In this document: in pieces, positions 51,029 to 60,069 of the stretch
Layout of the letters: each line of letters opens with the position of its first letter
Position numbering within the stretch: position 1 is the stretch's first letter
Assembly: GCF_002086275.1 (NCBI RefSeq)
Contig: NZ_MVHT01000008.1
Span: forward strand, 50,589 to 114,588
Direction: 5' to 3'
DNA length: 64,000 nucleotides
DNA from: Mycobacterium intermedium
GTDB taxonomy: Bacteria; Actinomycetota; Actinomycetes; Mycobacteriales; Mycobacteriaceae
Program-made: the position numbers and the translations under genes
The notes under the pieces: generated by a model
The model's input: only the letters and a program-made list of their open reading frames with translations
What the model was told of the DNA's origin: nothing
The model's database searches: none

Positions 51029-52697
51029 AACCGACCTCGCTGCCAGCCGTGACCTCGACCACCTGGTCACCGATGGCGATGACTTGCTCGCGGTGGCCGA
51101 CCACCACGACAGTCGCACCGCTACGGGCACGTTCGACGATGGCACGCAACACCCGGGTTTCGGTGCGAGCGTCGAGGTGCGCGGTGGGCTCGTCGAGCAG
51201 CAACACGGGCGCTTTGGATCCCAGCGTCCGGGCCAGGCCGAGCCGTTGCCGTTGCCCGAGCGACAGACCGACGCCTCCGCGGCCGAGCTCGGTGTCCAGG
51301 CCGTCGGATAGCTCGGCGAGCACCGAGTCGAAGCCCGATGCGACACAAGCTCCTTGAAGGTCTTCGAGGTCGCCGAACAAGGTCAGATTGTCGCGTACGG
51401 TCCCGGGAATCAGTACCGGGCGTTGGGCCAGCCAGGACAACTGGCGCCACCAGGTGGCGGGTTCCAGCTCGGCCACATCGACCCCGGCGACCGTGACCCG
51501 GCCCGCCGACGGCCGGGTGAGCCCGGCGATCACCTGCAGCGTGGTGCTCTTGCCCGCTCCGTTTCGTCCCGTCAACACGGTGACCTGGCCCGGCTCGACG
51601 GTCGCGGTCAGGTCTTGCGGTGCCGGGCCGTCACGGCCCGCGACGGTGAGGTTTTCGATGCGAAGCTGCGCACCGCGCGTGGCGACCGTCAATCCGCCAC
51701 CCGACTCCGCCTCCGGCTCGCCGATCAGCGCGAAGGCCTTGTCGGCAGCGGCTCGACCGTCCTGGGCGGCATGAAATTCGACCCCGATGCGGCGCAGCGG
51801 CCAGTACACGTCGGGCGCCAGGAGGAGGATCGTCAAACCGACGACGAGGCTCATCTCGCCGAACACCAGGCGCAGTCCAATGCTGACCGCAATCAGCGCT
51901 ACCCCGAGGGTGGCGAGCAATTCGAGCACCAGCGCCGACAGGAAGGCGATCCGCAGCGTCGCCATTGCCGAGCGCCGATGCGCAGCACCGAGTTCGGTGA
52001 TGCGGTGTTCTGGGCCCGCGGCGCGGCCCAGCGCCCGCAGCGTGGGGATACCGGCGATGAGGTCCAACAACCGCGCCTGCAGGGTGGTCATGGCGGTCAG
52101 CGCCGTGGCCGAGCGCTCGGCCGTGGCCAGTCCGATCAACACCATGAAGATCGGGATCAGGGGCAGCGTAACCAGCACGATCACAGTCGAATTCAAATCG
52201 TAGGCAGCGATCACCGCGACCGTGGCCGGGGTCAGGATCGCGGCCAACAGCAATGTCGGCAGGTACCCGGTGAAGTACGGCCGCAGGCCGTCGAGACCAC
52301 GGGTGACCACCACAGCCGCGTCGTCCCGCTGGGTAGCCAGTTCGCGCGGTTGCCTGCCGGTCACGGCGGAAAGCACCTGAACGCTGAGATCGGCGATCAC
52401 CGCGCTGGCTCCGCGGTGGCTCAGACGGGCCTGTAGCCAATGCGTCACAGTGCGGGCAATCCACAGTGCCAGCAGCATTGACAGGGGCCCCAGTGGCTCA
52501 AGCCAGCAGCGCAAGCACCGCGCGGAAGGATTGGTGACGACTTCCGCGACGATGCCGGCCAGGACGATCGCCGAGCCGACCGCACAGCCGGAGATCACCA
52601 CTCCACACGCGACCGTGGTCACCAGGTAGCGGCGCAGCGCGGCCGAGGCCCGCCACAGGCGCGGGTCTAACGGCGCTCGGGACTGTCTACCGCTCAG
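51015..52697 (-). CDS. cydD: Cysteine/glutathione ABC exporter subunit CydD
   Basis: The partner of CydC. Membrane domain first, then an ABC domain with Walker A GRNGAGKST, signature LSLGQRQRLGLA and Walker B PVLLLDEPTAHLDA. The family N-terminus PLDPRLWRASAALRRYL lies upstream of the first ATG/GTG (52622). The only start that keeps it is CTG 52697, overlapping the cydB TGA (CTGA) with GAGG 8 nt upstream, giving 560 residues. The CTG start is inferred. Confidence 0.88.
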   Translation of the reverse strand: MSGRQSRAPLDPRLWRASAALRRYLVTTVACGVVISGCAVGSAIVLAGIVAEVVTNPSARCLRCWLEPLGPLSMLLALWIARTVTHWLQARLSHRGASAVIADLSVQVLSAVTGRQPRELATQRDDAAVVVTRGLDGLRPYFTGYLPTLLLAAILTPATVAVIAAYDLNSTVIVLVTLPLIPIFMVLIGLATAERSATALTAMTTLQARLLDLIAGIPTLRALGRAAGPEHRITELGAAHRRSAMATLRIAFLSALVLELLATLGVALIAVSIGLRLVFGEMSLVVGLTILLLAPDVYWPLRRIGVEFHAAQDGRAAADKAFALIGEPEAESGGGLTVATRGAQLRIENLTVAGRDGPAPQDLTATVEPGQVTVLTGRNGAGKSTTLQVIAGLTRPSAGRVTVAGVDVAELEPATWWRQLSWLAQRPVLIPGTVRDNLTLFGDLEDLQGACVASGFDSVLAELSDGLDTELGRGGVGLSLGQRQRLGLARTLGSKAPVLLLDEPTAHLDARTETRVLRAIVERARSGATVVVVGHREQVIAIGDQVVEVTAGSEVGYAPV

Positions 52698-53734
52698 GAT
52701 GGACGCCTCGTCAGACCGATCGACGGTGGTATCCGATCAGCCGAGATGCGTTGCCGGAAAACCCAGTACGTCCAGGCCTGATAAACGATCGTCAAGGGAG
52801 CGAATATCGCTGTCACCCACGTCATGATCTTGAGGGTGTACGGGGTCGACGAGGCGTTGAAGATCGTCACGCTGTATGCGTTGTCGATGGTCGACGGCAC
52901 CAGATTCGGGTACAGCGAGCCGAACAGCAGCACCACCACGGATGTCACGACCACGGCCGCGAACAGGAAGGCCCACCCGTCGGATATACGACGCCACACC
53001 AGCACCACGGCCGCCAACTGTGCCACCACCGCCACACCCAGCACGGCCCAGGTCCACTGCTTGCCGTAGCTCAGTTGCGTCCAGATCCCAAAGCCCGCAA
53101 CCAATGCCGTGGCTGGAACCGCTAGCCAAGTCGCAAAGCGATGGGCGTCGTCACGGATTGCGTCCGCTGTCTTCAAGGAAGTGAATATCGCCCCGTAGAA
53201 CAAGAACAGGCTCGCGGTGGCCAAACCGCCCAGCAGCGTATATGGATTGAGCACGTCGGCAATTGACAGGGCGATGTGGCCATTGGCATCCACCGGTAGC
53301 CCGCGCACCAGAATCGCGAATGCAACGCCCCACAGCACGGCGGGCAACCAGGACCCCGCCCCGATACCGAAATCGGCCAGCGCCCGCCACTTGGTGTCGT
53401 CGACCTTGCCGCGCCATTCGATCGACACGACACGCACGATCATGCCGAAAAGGATTGCCAGCAGCGGCAAATAGAGCGTCGAAAAGACGGTGGCGTACCA
53501 GCCGGGAAAGGCGGCGAACATCGCTGCGCCCGCGGTGATCAGCCATACTTCATTGCCGTCCCACACCGGGCCGATCGTGTTCAGCGCAGCGCGGCGGTGA
53601 GCTTCCCGGTCACCCTTCCCGACTCGGGCGAGCGGCTCCATCAACATGCCCACCCCGAAGTCGAAGCCTTCGAGGATGAAGAAGCCGAGGAATAGCACCC
53701 CGATGATGCCGAACCATACTTGCTGAATTTCCAC
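52694..53734 (-). CDS. cydB: Cytochrome bd oxidase subunit II
   Basis: Subunit II of the menaquinol oxidase bd. It has 346 residues and eight or nine membrane helices, with MLMEPLARVGKGDREAH..., GPVWDGNEVWLI (conserved W and E of the family) and FPGWYATVFSTLYLPL. GTG 53734 follows AAAGGAG. It is 16 bp after cydA and overlaps cydD. Confidence 0.96.
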   Translation of the reverse strand: MEIQQVWFGIIGVLFLGFFILEGFDFGVGMLMEPLARVGKGDREAHRRAALNTIGPVWDGNEVWLITAGAAMFAAFPGWYATVFSTLYLPLLAILFGMIVRVVSIEWRGKVDDTKWRALADFGIGAGSWLPAVLWGVAFAILVRGLPVDANGHIALSIADVLNPYTLLGGLATASLFLFYGAIFTSLKTADAIRDDAHRFATWLAVPATALVAGFGIWTQLSYGKQWTWAVLGVAVVAQLAAVVLVWRRISDGWAFLFAAVVVTSVVVLLFGSLYPNLVPSTIDNAYSVTIFNASSTPYTLKIMTWVTAIFAPLTIVYQAWTYWVFRQRISADRIPPSIGLTRRPS

Positions 53735-53750
53735 TGTCCGCTCCTTTGGG

Positions 53751-55208
53751 TCAGTAGGCGAACGAGAGCGGCGCCACCTCGTCGTCGCTGGGTTCTTGCG
53801 GCGCAGCCGGTTCGGCGTCGTGTTCTTGCGGGCCTTCAACGATGTAGCGCTTGAGCAGCCAGAACCAGATGACCGCGAGCACCGCATAGACCAACGTGAA
53901 CGTGATCAGCGAGGTGAGGACGATGCCCGGCCCGTGGTTGGACACACCGTCCGCCACGGTGAGCCGGACGCTCTGGTCGCCGGTCGGATTCGGTACCACC
54001 ACCCACGGCTGGCGGCCCATTTCGGTGAATATCCAGCCAGCGCTGTTGGCCAGGAACGGAGTCGGAATCGTCAGCAGCGCAAACCAGCTGAACCAGCGCT
54101 GGTTCGGAATTCGGTCCCCGCGGGTAAGCCACAGCGTGACCAGTGCGAACAGCACCGGTATCGCCAGCAATCCGATCATGATGCGGAACGACCAGTAGGT
54201 GACAAACAGGTTGGGGCGGTAGTCATTTGGCCCGAACTTCGCCACGTACTCCCGCTGAATGTCACGCACACCTTGCAGCGTGACGCCGCTGGTCTTGCCC
54301 TCGGCGAGAAATGGCAGCACGTAAGGCACTTCGATGACGCGGGTGAGGGCGTCGCAGTTGTTCTGCCTGCCGACAGTCAGGATCGAAAAGTCCGGGTCGG
54401 TTTGGGTGTCGCACAACGATTCCGCCGAAGCCATCTTCATCGGCTGTTGCTGAAACATCAGCTTGCCCTGGAAGTCACCGCTGATGAACAAGCCGACGGC
54501 GGAGACCAGCACCACCCAGCAGCCCAGGACGGTCGCCGGGCGGTACATGGCGCGAATGCCGGAACCATCGGGATTCTTCGTCGAACGCACCAGCCACCAG
54601 GCGCTGACCGCGGCGACGAATGTGCCCGCCGTCAGCAACGCACCCATGACCGTGTGCAAGAACGCCGTCCGGCCGGTGTTGTTGGTGAGCACGTCCATGA
54701 TGCTGGTCAGCTCGGCGCGCTTGGTCCCGGGGTTGTAGTGCGTGCCGACCGGGTGCTGCATGAACGAGTTCGCCGAGATGATGAAGAACGCGGAGGCATT
54801 CACCCCGAAGGCGACGATCCAGATGCAGGCCAGGTGCACCAGTCGGGGGAGCCGGCTCCAGCCAAAGATCCACAACCCGATGAAGGTGGACTCGAAGAAG
54901 AAGGCCAGCAGGCCCTCCATGGCCAGCGGTGCACCGAAGATGTCGCCGACGAACTTCGAGTACTCGCTCCAGTTCATGCCGAACTGGAATTCCTGCACGA
55001 TTCCGGTCGCCACGCCGATGGCGAAGTTGATCAGGAACAACTTGCCGAAAAACTTGGTGAGCCGATACCAGGCGACGTTGTCGGTGACGACCCACGCCGT
55101 CTGCATGATCGCCAGCAATGGAGCAAGCCCAATGGTCAGCGGTACGAAAAGGAAGTGGTAGACGGTAGTGATACCGAACTGCCAGCGCGATATGTCGACG
55201 ACATTCAT
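53751..55208 (-). CDS. cydA: Cytochrome bd oxidase subunit I
   Basis: Catalytic subunit with hemes b558, b595 and d; reduces oxygen at low tension. It has 485 residues. Heme ligand H18 (GITTVYHFLFVPLTIG), the AMEGLLAFFFES segment, the short periplasmic Q-loop region, and GWIFTEMGRQPWVV are present. Of two close ATGs, 55208 is chosen because GGGAG is 6 nt upstream; the one at 55214 abuts it. It heads cydA-B-D-C. Confidence 0.97.
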   Translation of the reverse strand: MNVVDISRWQFGITTVYHFLFVPLTIGLAPLLAIMQTAWVVTDNVAWYRLTKFFGKLFLINFAIGVATGIVQEFQFGMNWSEYSKFVGDIFGAPLAMEGLLAFFFESTFIGLWIFGWSRLPRLVHLACIWIVAFGVNASAFFIISANSFMQHPVGTHYNPGTKRAELTSIMDVLTNNTGRTAFLHTVMGALLTAGTFVAAVSAWWLVRSTKNPDGSGIRAMYRPATVLGCWVVLVSAVGLFISGDFQGKLMFQQQPMKMASAESLCDTQTDPDFSILTVGRQNNCDALTRVIEVPYVLPFLAEGKTSGVTLQGVRDIQREYVAKFGPNDYRPNLFVTYWSFRIMIGLLAIPVLFALVTLWLTRGDRIPNQRWFSWFALLTIPTPFLANSAGWIFTEMGRQPWVVVPNPTGDQSVRLTVADGVSNHGPGIVLTSLITFTLVYAVLAVIWFWLLKRYIVEGPQEHDAEPAAPQEPSDDEVAPLSFAY

Positions 55209-55303
55209 TGTCATCTCCCGGGGGCTACGGGGCGTTGCTAGCGAACTACGACAAAGTGTAGTAGTCGGCCGTGGCTAATGCCAGCGCCAAATTCCTGCGC
55301 AGG

Positions 55304-55873
55304 TCAGGCCAGGCGTCGGTCGAGATCCTGTGATGCCTTGCGGATGCGGATTGCGGAGACGATCTCAAACACGCCGATGACCACCAGCCAGACGCCGACG
55401 ACGATGGCCAAGGTGATGATCGACTTGAACGGTGAACCCATGACCACCAGCCCGGCGAGCAAGCTGACGACACCGATGAAAATCGCCCACCCTCGGCCTG
55501 GTAGAGCGGGGTCGCTGATGGCCGACACCGTGGTTGCGACACCGCGGAAGATGAAGCCGATGCCGATCCAGATGGCCAGCAGCAACACCGCGTCCCCGAA
55601 ATGACGGAACGCCAGCACAGCCAAGACCAGGGAGGCGGCACCGCTGATGAACAACAGGACTCGACTGCCGGCGGACACGTGCAGCGCGAACGCAAAGGCG
55701 ACCTGAGCGGCGCCGGTGACTAACAGATAGACGCCGAAAACCAGTGCGGCAACCAAAACGGTTTGGCCTGGCCAGGCCAGCACGATAGCGCCGAGGATCA
55801 GCGACAGGACTCCGGACGCGAGCGTTGACTTCCAGAGATGCGGCAACAAGCTTGGGACAGGGAGGGGTTCCAT
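55304..55873 (-). CDS. HdeD/DUF308 family membrane protein (Rv1624c-like)
   Basis: A 189-residue protein with six membrane helices in three paired repeats (LILGAIVLAWPGQTVLVAALVFGVYLL and two similar units), typical of the HdeD family. HdeD members are tied to acid stress in enterics; no function is proven here. The ATG at 55873 is chosen by match to the family N-terminus MEPLPVPSLLPHLWK; ATG 55891 is also in frame. It sits between cydA and the adenylyl cyclase gene. Confidence 0.85.
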   Translation of the reverse strand: MEPLPVPSLLPHLWKSTLASGVLSLILGAIVLAWPGQTVLVAALVFGVYLLVTGAAQVAFAFALHVSAGSRVLLFISGAASLVLAVLAFRHFGDAVLLLAIWIGIGFIFRGVATTVSAISDPALPGRGWAIFIGVVSLLAGLVVMGSPFKSIITLAIVVGVWLVVIGVFEIVSAIRIRKASQDLDRRLA

Positions 55874-55910
55874 GGCACCAGTGTGACGCATGTGACGATT
55901 CTGGTACAGA

Positions 55911-55964
55911 GGCCATTTATGGGGCCTTTTATGGGCCTTTTTACGGGTCAGACAGGTCAGACAG
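55911..55964. repeat. Three 12-bp and two 9-bp tandem repeats
   Basis: GGCCATTTATGG (55911-55922), GGCCTTTTATGG (55923-55934) and GCCTTTTTACGG (55935-55946) are followed by two copies of GTCAGACAG (55947-55955, 55956-55964). The second 9-mer contains the stop codon of the adenylyl cyclase gene. Both periods are multiples of three. Confidence 0.85.
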
Positions 55965-57309
55965 GTGCCGCGCTGGTTTCGGGGGTAGTTTCCGAGGTTT
56001 CCTCGGGGGCGAGCGGTGCGCTGGGCTTGGGCGCCGGCTTGCGGCCGAGCAAATACCACGTGCGCATGATGCCTTTGCCCTTGACGTCGATGTGCCCGCG
56101 CTCGCGCAGCAGGAACTCGTCCTTGAGGCGTTCGTAGACGTCATCGGGAACTTGGATCTGTCCCACCGAGTCGGTGGATTCCATCCGTGAGGCGACGTTG
56201 ACGGCATCGCCCCAGACGTCGTAGAAGAACCGGCGCGAGCCGACCACGCCCGCCACCACCGGGCCGGTCGCCATTCCCACCCGCAACGGCACCGGCCGGC
56301 CGCTCGGATCCTTGAGAGCCGAAGCCGCAGCGACCATGTCGAGCGCGAAGTCGGCCAACGCCTGCACGTGGTCGGGCCGTGGTCGCGGTACTCCGCTGAC
56401 CACCATGTAGGAGTCGCCGCTGACCTTGATCTTTTCCAGTCCGTGCTTATCCACGAGTTGATCGAAGGCGCTGTACAGCCGGTCCAGGAAACGCACCAGA
56501 TCGGCCGGCGCGGTGGCGCTGGCTCGCTCGGTGAATCCCACGATGTCGGCGAACAGCACCGATGCCTCGTCGTACTTGTCCGCGATGACGTGGCGCTCGC
56601 CCTCTTTGAGCCGTTGGGCGATGCTGGGCGGAAGGATGTTCGTCAGCAGCGCTTCTGAGCGCTGGTACTGCGATTCCATGACCGCCTCGGCGCGGGCGGT
56701 GTCGCGCAGCGCAAACCACACGGTGACCACCACGAGCATGACGGACGAAACCGTGGTGATGACGAAGCCCGTCGCCGTGGCCCACTCGGGCTGCAGCCCG
56801 GTGTCCTGCGGGACCAGGAATTCCGACGCGATCACCAGGCCCGCGGCCAGCGCCGCCAGGCAGCTGGCCAAAACGATGTGTTCGATGCCCAGCAGCAGCA
56901 CTGCCAAACAGGCCCCTACCAGGAAGAAAAGCTGACCGCCCGAATTGGTGCCGACGTCCCAAAGGCTGGCAAAGACCGTCATGAACGCCGCCCCAAAGAA
57001 CGTCAGAGGACCCACCAGCTCCCCGAAGCGGTGCAGGAAGGGGACGATCATGAAGATGGTCGTGCCAATCAGGTTGATCGAGATCACCTGCCAGTACCAG
57101 GAGCCCATCAACAACTGGATGGCGATGAAGCTGACGCTGACCAGTACCGCCAACCAGGCGGCGACATTCAGGATCCGGGCCCGCCGCGCGGCGCTGGCCG
57201 CATAGTGCTGGCCGATGTCGCGGGTCTGTTCACGCACGACGGCTTTACAGTCCGGACGAGCGTTGCCGTCGAACTGGACGGGTGGGGCACCGCATTTCTT
57301 AGCCGCCAC
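55957..57309 (-). CDS. cya: Membrane-anchored class III adenylyl cyclase
   Basis: Makes cAMP. It has 450 residues: six membrane helices (about 48-200), half the mammalian plan, then one catalytic domain working as a homodimer. Metal Asp residues are D255 (FADIVGFT) and D299 (SGDSYM); adenine-specifying K295 and transition-state N371/R375 (WGDAVNVASRMES) are present. It corresponds to M. tuberculosis Rv1625c with a one-residue offset. The Pro/Glu/Thr-rich tail ends in a 9-bp tandem repeat. The start is GTG 57309. Confidence 0.95.
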   Translation of the reverse strand: MAAKKCGAPPVQFDGNARPDCKAVVREQTRDIGQHYAASAARRARILNVAAWLAVLVSVSFIAIQLLMGSWYWQVISINLIGTTIFMIVPFLHRFGELVGPLTFFGAAFMTVFASLWDVGTNSGGQLFFLVGACLAVLLLGIEHIVLASCLAALAAGLVIASEFLVPQDTGLQPEWATATGFVITTVSSVMLVVVTVWFALRDTARAEAVMESQYQRSEALLTNILPPSIAQRLKEGERHVIADKYDEASVLFADIVGFTERASATAPADLVRFLDRLYSAFDQLVDKHGLEKIKVSGDSYMVVSGVPRPRPDHVQALADFALDMVAAASALKDPSGRPVPLRVGMATGPVVAGVVGSRRFFYDVWGDAVNVASRMESTDSVGQIQVPDDVYERLKDEFLLRERGHIDVKGKGIMRTWYLLGRKPAPKPSAPLAPEETSETTPETSAAPV

Positions 57310-57783
57310 GTACCACAGCCTACTTGCCGAGCTCGATGTTTACCGCTTCCGGCGTTAGCTGACCACTGCCACCGTGCCGGGACCGTGACGGGGTAGATCA
57401 CCGACACCCATTTGCGAGACATGATCCGCGATCCAAGGTATGCCGAAAAACCCCGGGTGTACCGTCAGCAGCACTGATCCGCCGCTACGCGTGCTAATCA
57501 CGTGCCAATAGTTTCGCTGCGGGTTGAATTCCGCTCGCCGCTCTACTCCGTCGATGACCGCCGTAACAGTTCGGCTAGGTGGACGCTTTGTAGGCCAACC
57601 CCGCCTGTTCTAGCGTTGTTCCGCCATAACGCGCTCCTGTTTGCGACAGCGCCTCACTGTCCTGCGCCGCCAGACGGCCACCCTGACCCTGGACCGCAGC
57701 GGGCACCTTTTCCCTGATGCGGACGACAGACGTCCCGGAAGCTGCAGCGCCAGCGCGGTCACCCATTGTGACCTGCATCTTTC
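57310..57783. other. Gene-poor 474-bp region beside tRNA
   Basis: This stretch holds the cya promoter region and possibly a short minus-strand frame at 57575-57778 (67 codons: MQVTMGDRAGAAASGTSVV..., ending EQAGLAYKAST) that starts 6 bp past the tRNA 3' end. Its helical Ala/Gln-rich end resembles small type-VII-associated proteins, but the match is too weak to call a gene. Nothing else stands out. Confidence 0.35.
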
Positions 57784-57860
57784 TGGTGCCCTCGGTGAGA
57801 TTCGAACTCACACTGTACGGGTTTTGAATCCGTTTCCTCTGCCAGTTGGGATACGAGGGC
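57784..57860 (-). tRNA. leuX: tRNA-Leu (anticodon CAA), CCA encoded
   Basis: A 77-nt tRNA with perfect acceptor (GCCCTCG/CGAGGGC), discriminator A and encoded CCA, and a T arm GTGAG-TTCGAAT-CTCAC. The anticodon loop TTCAAAA gives CAA, read as leucine. The variable loop is only 5 nt, not the long arm usual for bacterial tRNA-Leu, and there are mismatches at 31-39 and in the D stem. Confidence 0.9.
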
Positions 57861-57950
57861 CTAGCTTCAATGCTCTACGGCCTTAATACCTTAAAGCAGT
57901 CGCATCCCGACTCACCGCCCCCCAAGGTTTCTGTGTGTTGGCCGCCACGA

Positions 57951-57956
57951 CACAAT
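57951..57956 (+). promoter_or_regulatory. Putative leaderless -10 box of pdtaR
   Basis: CACAAT is followed by 7 nt and ATG 57964. The spacing supports a leaderless transcript and the choice of ATG 57964 over ATG 57955. Confidence 0.35.
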
Positions 57957-57963
57957 GTCCGTC

Positions 57964-58584
57964 ATGACCGGGCCCACCAACGACGCCGAAGTCGCAAAAC
58001 CACGCCGCGTCCTGATCGCCGAAGACGAAGCGCTCATCCGCATGGACCTGGCGGAGATGCTGCGAGAGGAGGGGTACGAGATTGTCGGCGAGGCCGGCGA
58101 CGGTCAAGAAGCCGTTGAACTGGCCGAACTGCATAAACCCGACCTGGTGATCATGGACGTCAAGATGCCGCGCCGCGACGGGATCGACGCTGCCTCCGAG
58201 ATCGCGAGCAAGCGAATCGCGCCGATCGTGGTGCTGACCGCCTTCAGTCAGCGCGACCTGGTCGAGCGCGCGCGTGACGCTGGGGCGATGGCATATCTGG
58301 TCAAGCCGTTCACCATCAGTGACCTGATTCCGGCCATCGAGCTGGCGCTCAGCCGGTTTAGTGAGATCACCGCGTTGGAAGACGAGGTCGCGACGTTGTC
58401 CGACCGTCTCGAGACCCGCAAACTCGTCGAGCGCGCCAAGGGCTTGCTGCAGACCAAGCAGGGGATGACCGAGCCGGAAGCGTTCAAGTGGATCCAGCGT
58501 GCGGCCATGGACCGCCGGACCACCATGAAGCGCGTCGCCGAGGTCGTCCTGGAAACCCTGGACCCCAAGGAGCCCAAGGAGTAG
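57964..58584 (+). CDS. pdtaR: ANTAR-domain response regulator PdtaR
   Basis: A 206-residue response regulator acting on RNA. The receiver (1-125) has acidic pocket AEDEALI and phospho-acceptor D65 (IMDVKMPRRDG), with T/K at LTAF and VKPF. The C-terminal ANTAR domain (about 140-200: LETRKLVERAKGLLQTKQGMTEPEAFKWIQRAAM) binds paired hairpins in mRNA leaders. In M. tuberculosis (Rv1626) its kinase PdtaS is encoded elsewhere. ATG 57964 matches the family N-terminus. Confidence 0.95.
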   Translation: MTGPTNDAEVAKPRRVLIAEDEALIRMDLAEMLREEGYEIVGEAGDGQEAVELAELHKPDLVIMDVKMPRRDGIDAASEIASKRIAPIVVLTAFSQRDLVERARDAGAMAYLVKPFTISDLIPAIELALSRFSEITALEDEVATLSDRLETRKLVERAKGLLQTKQGMTEPEAFKWIQRAAMDRRTTMKRVAEVVLETLDPKEPKE

Positions 58585-58835
58585 CCCCGCGAGGGCGCGT
58601 GTTTGTACGCGACACGCCGGGCGGGTCTGTACATTTGCGCACGCTCGCGCTGCGGCAACTGGGGCAGGCCCCGCGAGGGCGCGTGTTTGTACGCGACACG
58701 CCGTGCGGGTCTGTACATTTGCGCACGCTCGCGCTGCGGCAACTGGGGCAGGCCCCGCGAGCGCGCGTGTTTGTACGCGACACGCCGGGTAAGCCCGTGC
58801 ATTTGCGCACGCTCGCGCTGCGGATAGTTAGCCTG
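58584..58835 (+). repeat. Three tandem 84-bp palindromic repeats
   Basis: Copies begin at 58584, 58668 and 58752. Each contains arms of about 20 bp beginning GCGAG and ending GTAC, matched by an imperfect inverted copy (14-15 of 20 bases) starting GTAC and ending CTCGC. All copies end with GCTCGCGCTGCGG. They start at the pdtaR stop and fill the gap to the convergent thiolase gene. Confidence 0.9.
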
Positions 58836-58863
58836 CGCGTGCTGGGCGTTCGCCCCGAGGGGT

Positions 58864-60069
58864 TTAGCGCGCGACGATCACCGAAGAGCCGTGGCCGAAC
58901 AGGCCCTGGTTCGCGGTAATGCCCACCTTCGCGTTCTCCACCTGCCGACCGGTGGCCTGCCCGCGCAGCTGCCAGGTCAGCTCGCAGACCTGCGCGATCG
59001 CCTGCGCCGGAATGGCCTCGCCGAAGCACGCCAGCCCGCCCGACGGGTTGACCGGGATCCTGCCGCCGACGGTGGTCGCGCCGCTGCGCAACAGCGCCTC
59101 GGCCTCACCCTTGGCGCACAACCCCAGGTGCTCGTACCAGTCGAGTTCCAGCGCAGTGGACAGGTCATACACCTCGGCCAGGCTCAGGTCCTCGGGCCCG
59201 ATGCCGGCTTCCGCGTAGGCCGCATCAAGGATCTGGTCCTTGAACACCCGATCCGGCGCGGCCACCACCGCGGTGGAATCCGTTGCAATGTCCGGCAATT
59301 CGGGCAGATGCTGCGGATACCGCGGCGTCACGGTGCTGATGGCGCGCACCGACGGCACACCCTCCACCGAACCAAGATGCTTCTCGGCGAAGGACTTACT
59401 CGCCACGATCAATGCGGCCGCGCCGTCCGAGGTGGCGCAAATGTCAAGCAGCCGAAGCGGATCCGAGACCACCGGGCTGGCCAGCACGTCCTCGACCGAA
59501 TTCTCCTTGCGGTATCGGGCGTTCGGGTTGTTGAGCCCGTGCTTGGAGTTCTTGACCTTCACCTGTGCGAAATCCTCAAGCGTCGCGCCGTAGAGGTCCA
59601 TGCGCCGGCGCGCCAGCAGCGCGAAGTACACCGTGTTCGTCGCGCCGATGAGGTGGAAGCGCTGCCAGTCGGGGTCGTTCTTGCGCTCGCCGCCCACCGG
59701 GGCGAAAAAGCCCTTCGGGGTGGTGTCGGCGCCGATCACCAGCGCGACGTCGCAGAATCCGGCCAGGATGTGCGCCCGCGCGCTCTGCAGCGCCTGGGAT
59801 CCGCTGGCGCACGCCGCATAGCTGGAGCTGACGGGTACGCCGTTCCAGCCCAGCTTCTGGGCGAACGTCGACCCCGCAACGAACCCCGGATAGCCGTTGC
59901 GGATCGTGTCCGCGCCGGCCACCAGCTGAATTTGCGTCCAGTCCAGTCCGGCTTCGGCAAGTGCGGCACGCGCGGCAACCACGCCGTACTCGGTGAAGTC
60001 ACGGCCCCATTTGCCCCACGGGTGCATGCCCGCGCCGAGGATGTAGAGCGGTTCGGGCGTAGTCGTCAT
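58864..60069 (-). CDS. Thiolase-superfamily lipid-transfer protein (Rv1627c-like)
   Basis: A 401-residue thiolase-like enzyme. The nucleophile Cys is in SSYAACASGSQAL; GGLACFGEAIPA and NQGLFGHGSSV hold the other active-site residues. Members of the SCP-x-like group act on side chains of sterols, often with a DUF35 partner, which is encoded just upstream (4-bp overlap). The exact substrate is unknown. ATG 60069 follows GGAGG by 5 nt and is preferred to GTG 60081. Confidence 0.9.
   Translation of the reverse strand: MTTTPEPLYILGAGMHPWGKWGRDFTEYGVVAARAALAEAGLDWTQIQLVAGADTIRNGYPGFVAGSTFAQKLGWNGVPVSSSYAACASGSQALQSARAHILAGFCDVALVIGADTTPKGFFAPVGGERKNDPDWQRFHLIGATNTVYFALLARRRMDLYGATLEDFAQVKVKNSKHGLNNPNARYRKENSVEDVLASPVVSDPLRLLDICATSDGAAALIVASKSFAEKHLGSVEGVPSVRAISTVTPRYPQHLPELPDIATDSTAVVAAPDRVFKDQILDAAYAEAGIGPEDLSLAEVYDLSTALELDWYEHLGLCAKGEAEALLRSGATTVGGRIPVNPSGGLACFGEAIPAQAIAQVCELTWQLRGQATGRQVENAKVGITANQGLFGHGSSVIVAR

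Noticed and set aside
53796..55241. 481-codon plus-strand frame opposite cydA
   Set aside because: Antisense shadow of a certain gene, with no recognisable protein features.
55874..56059. N-terminal extension of the HdeD-like protein through the 12-bp repeats
   Set aside because: It would overlap the cyclase gene, has a poor start, and the family begins at MEPLPVPS.
58603..58827. 74-codon frame through the 84-bp repeats
   Set aside because: Several frames on both strands are open here because the period is a multiple of three, and the DNA is palindromic rather than protein-like.
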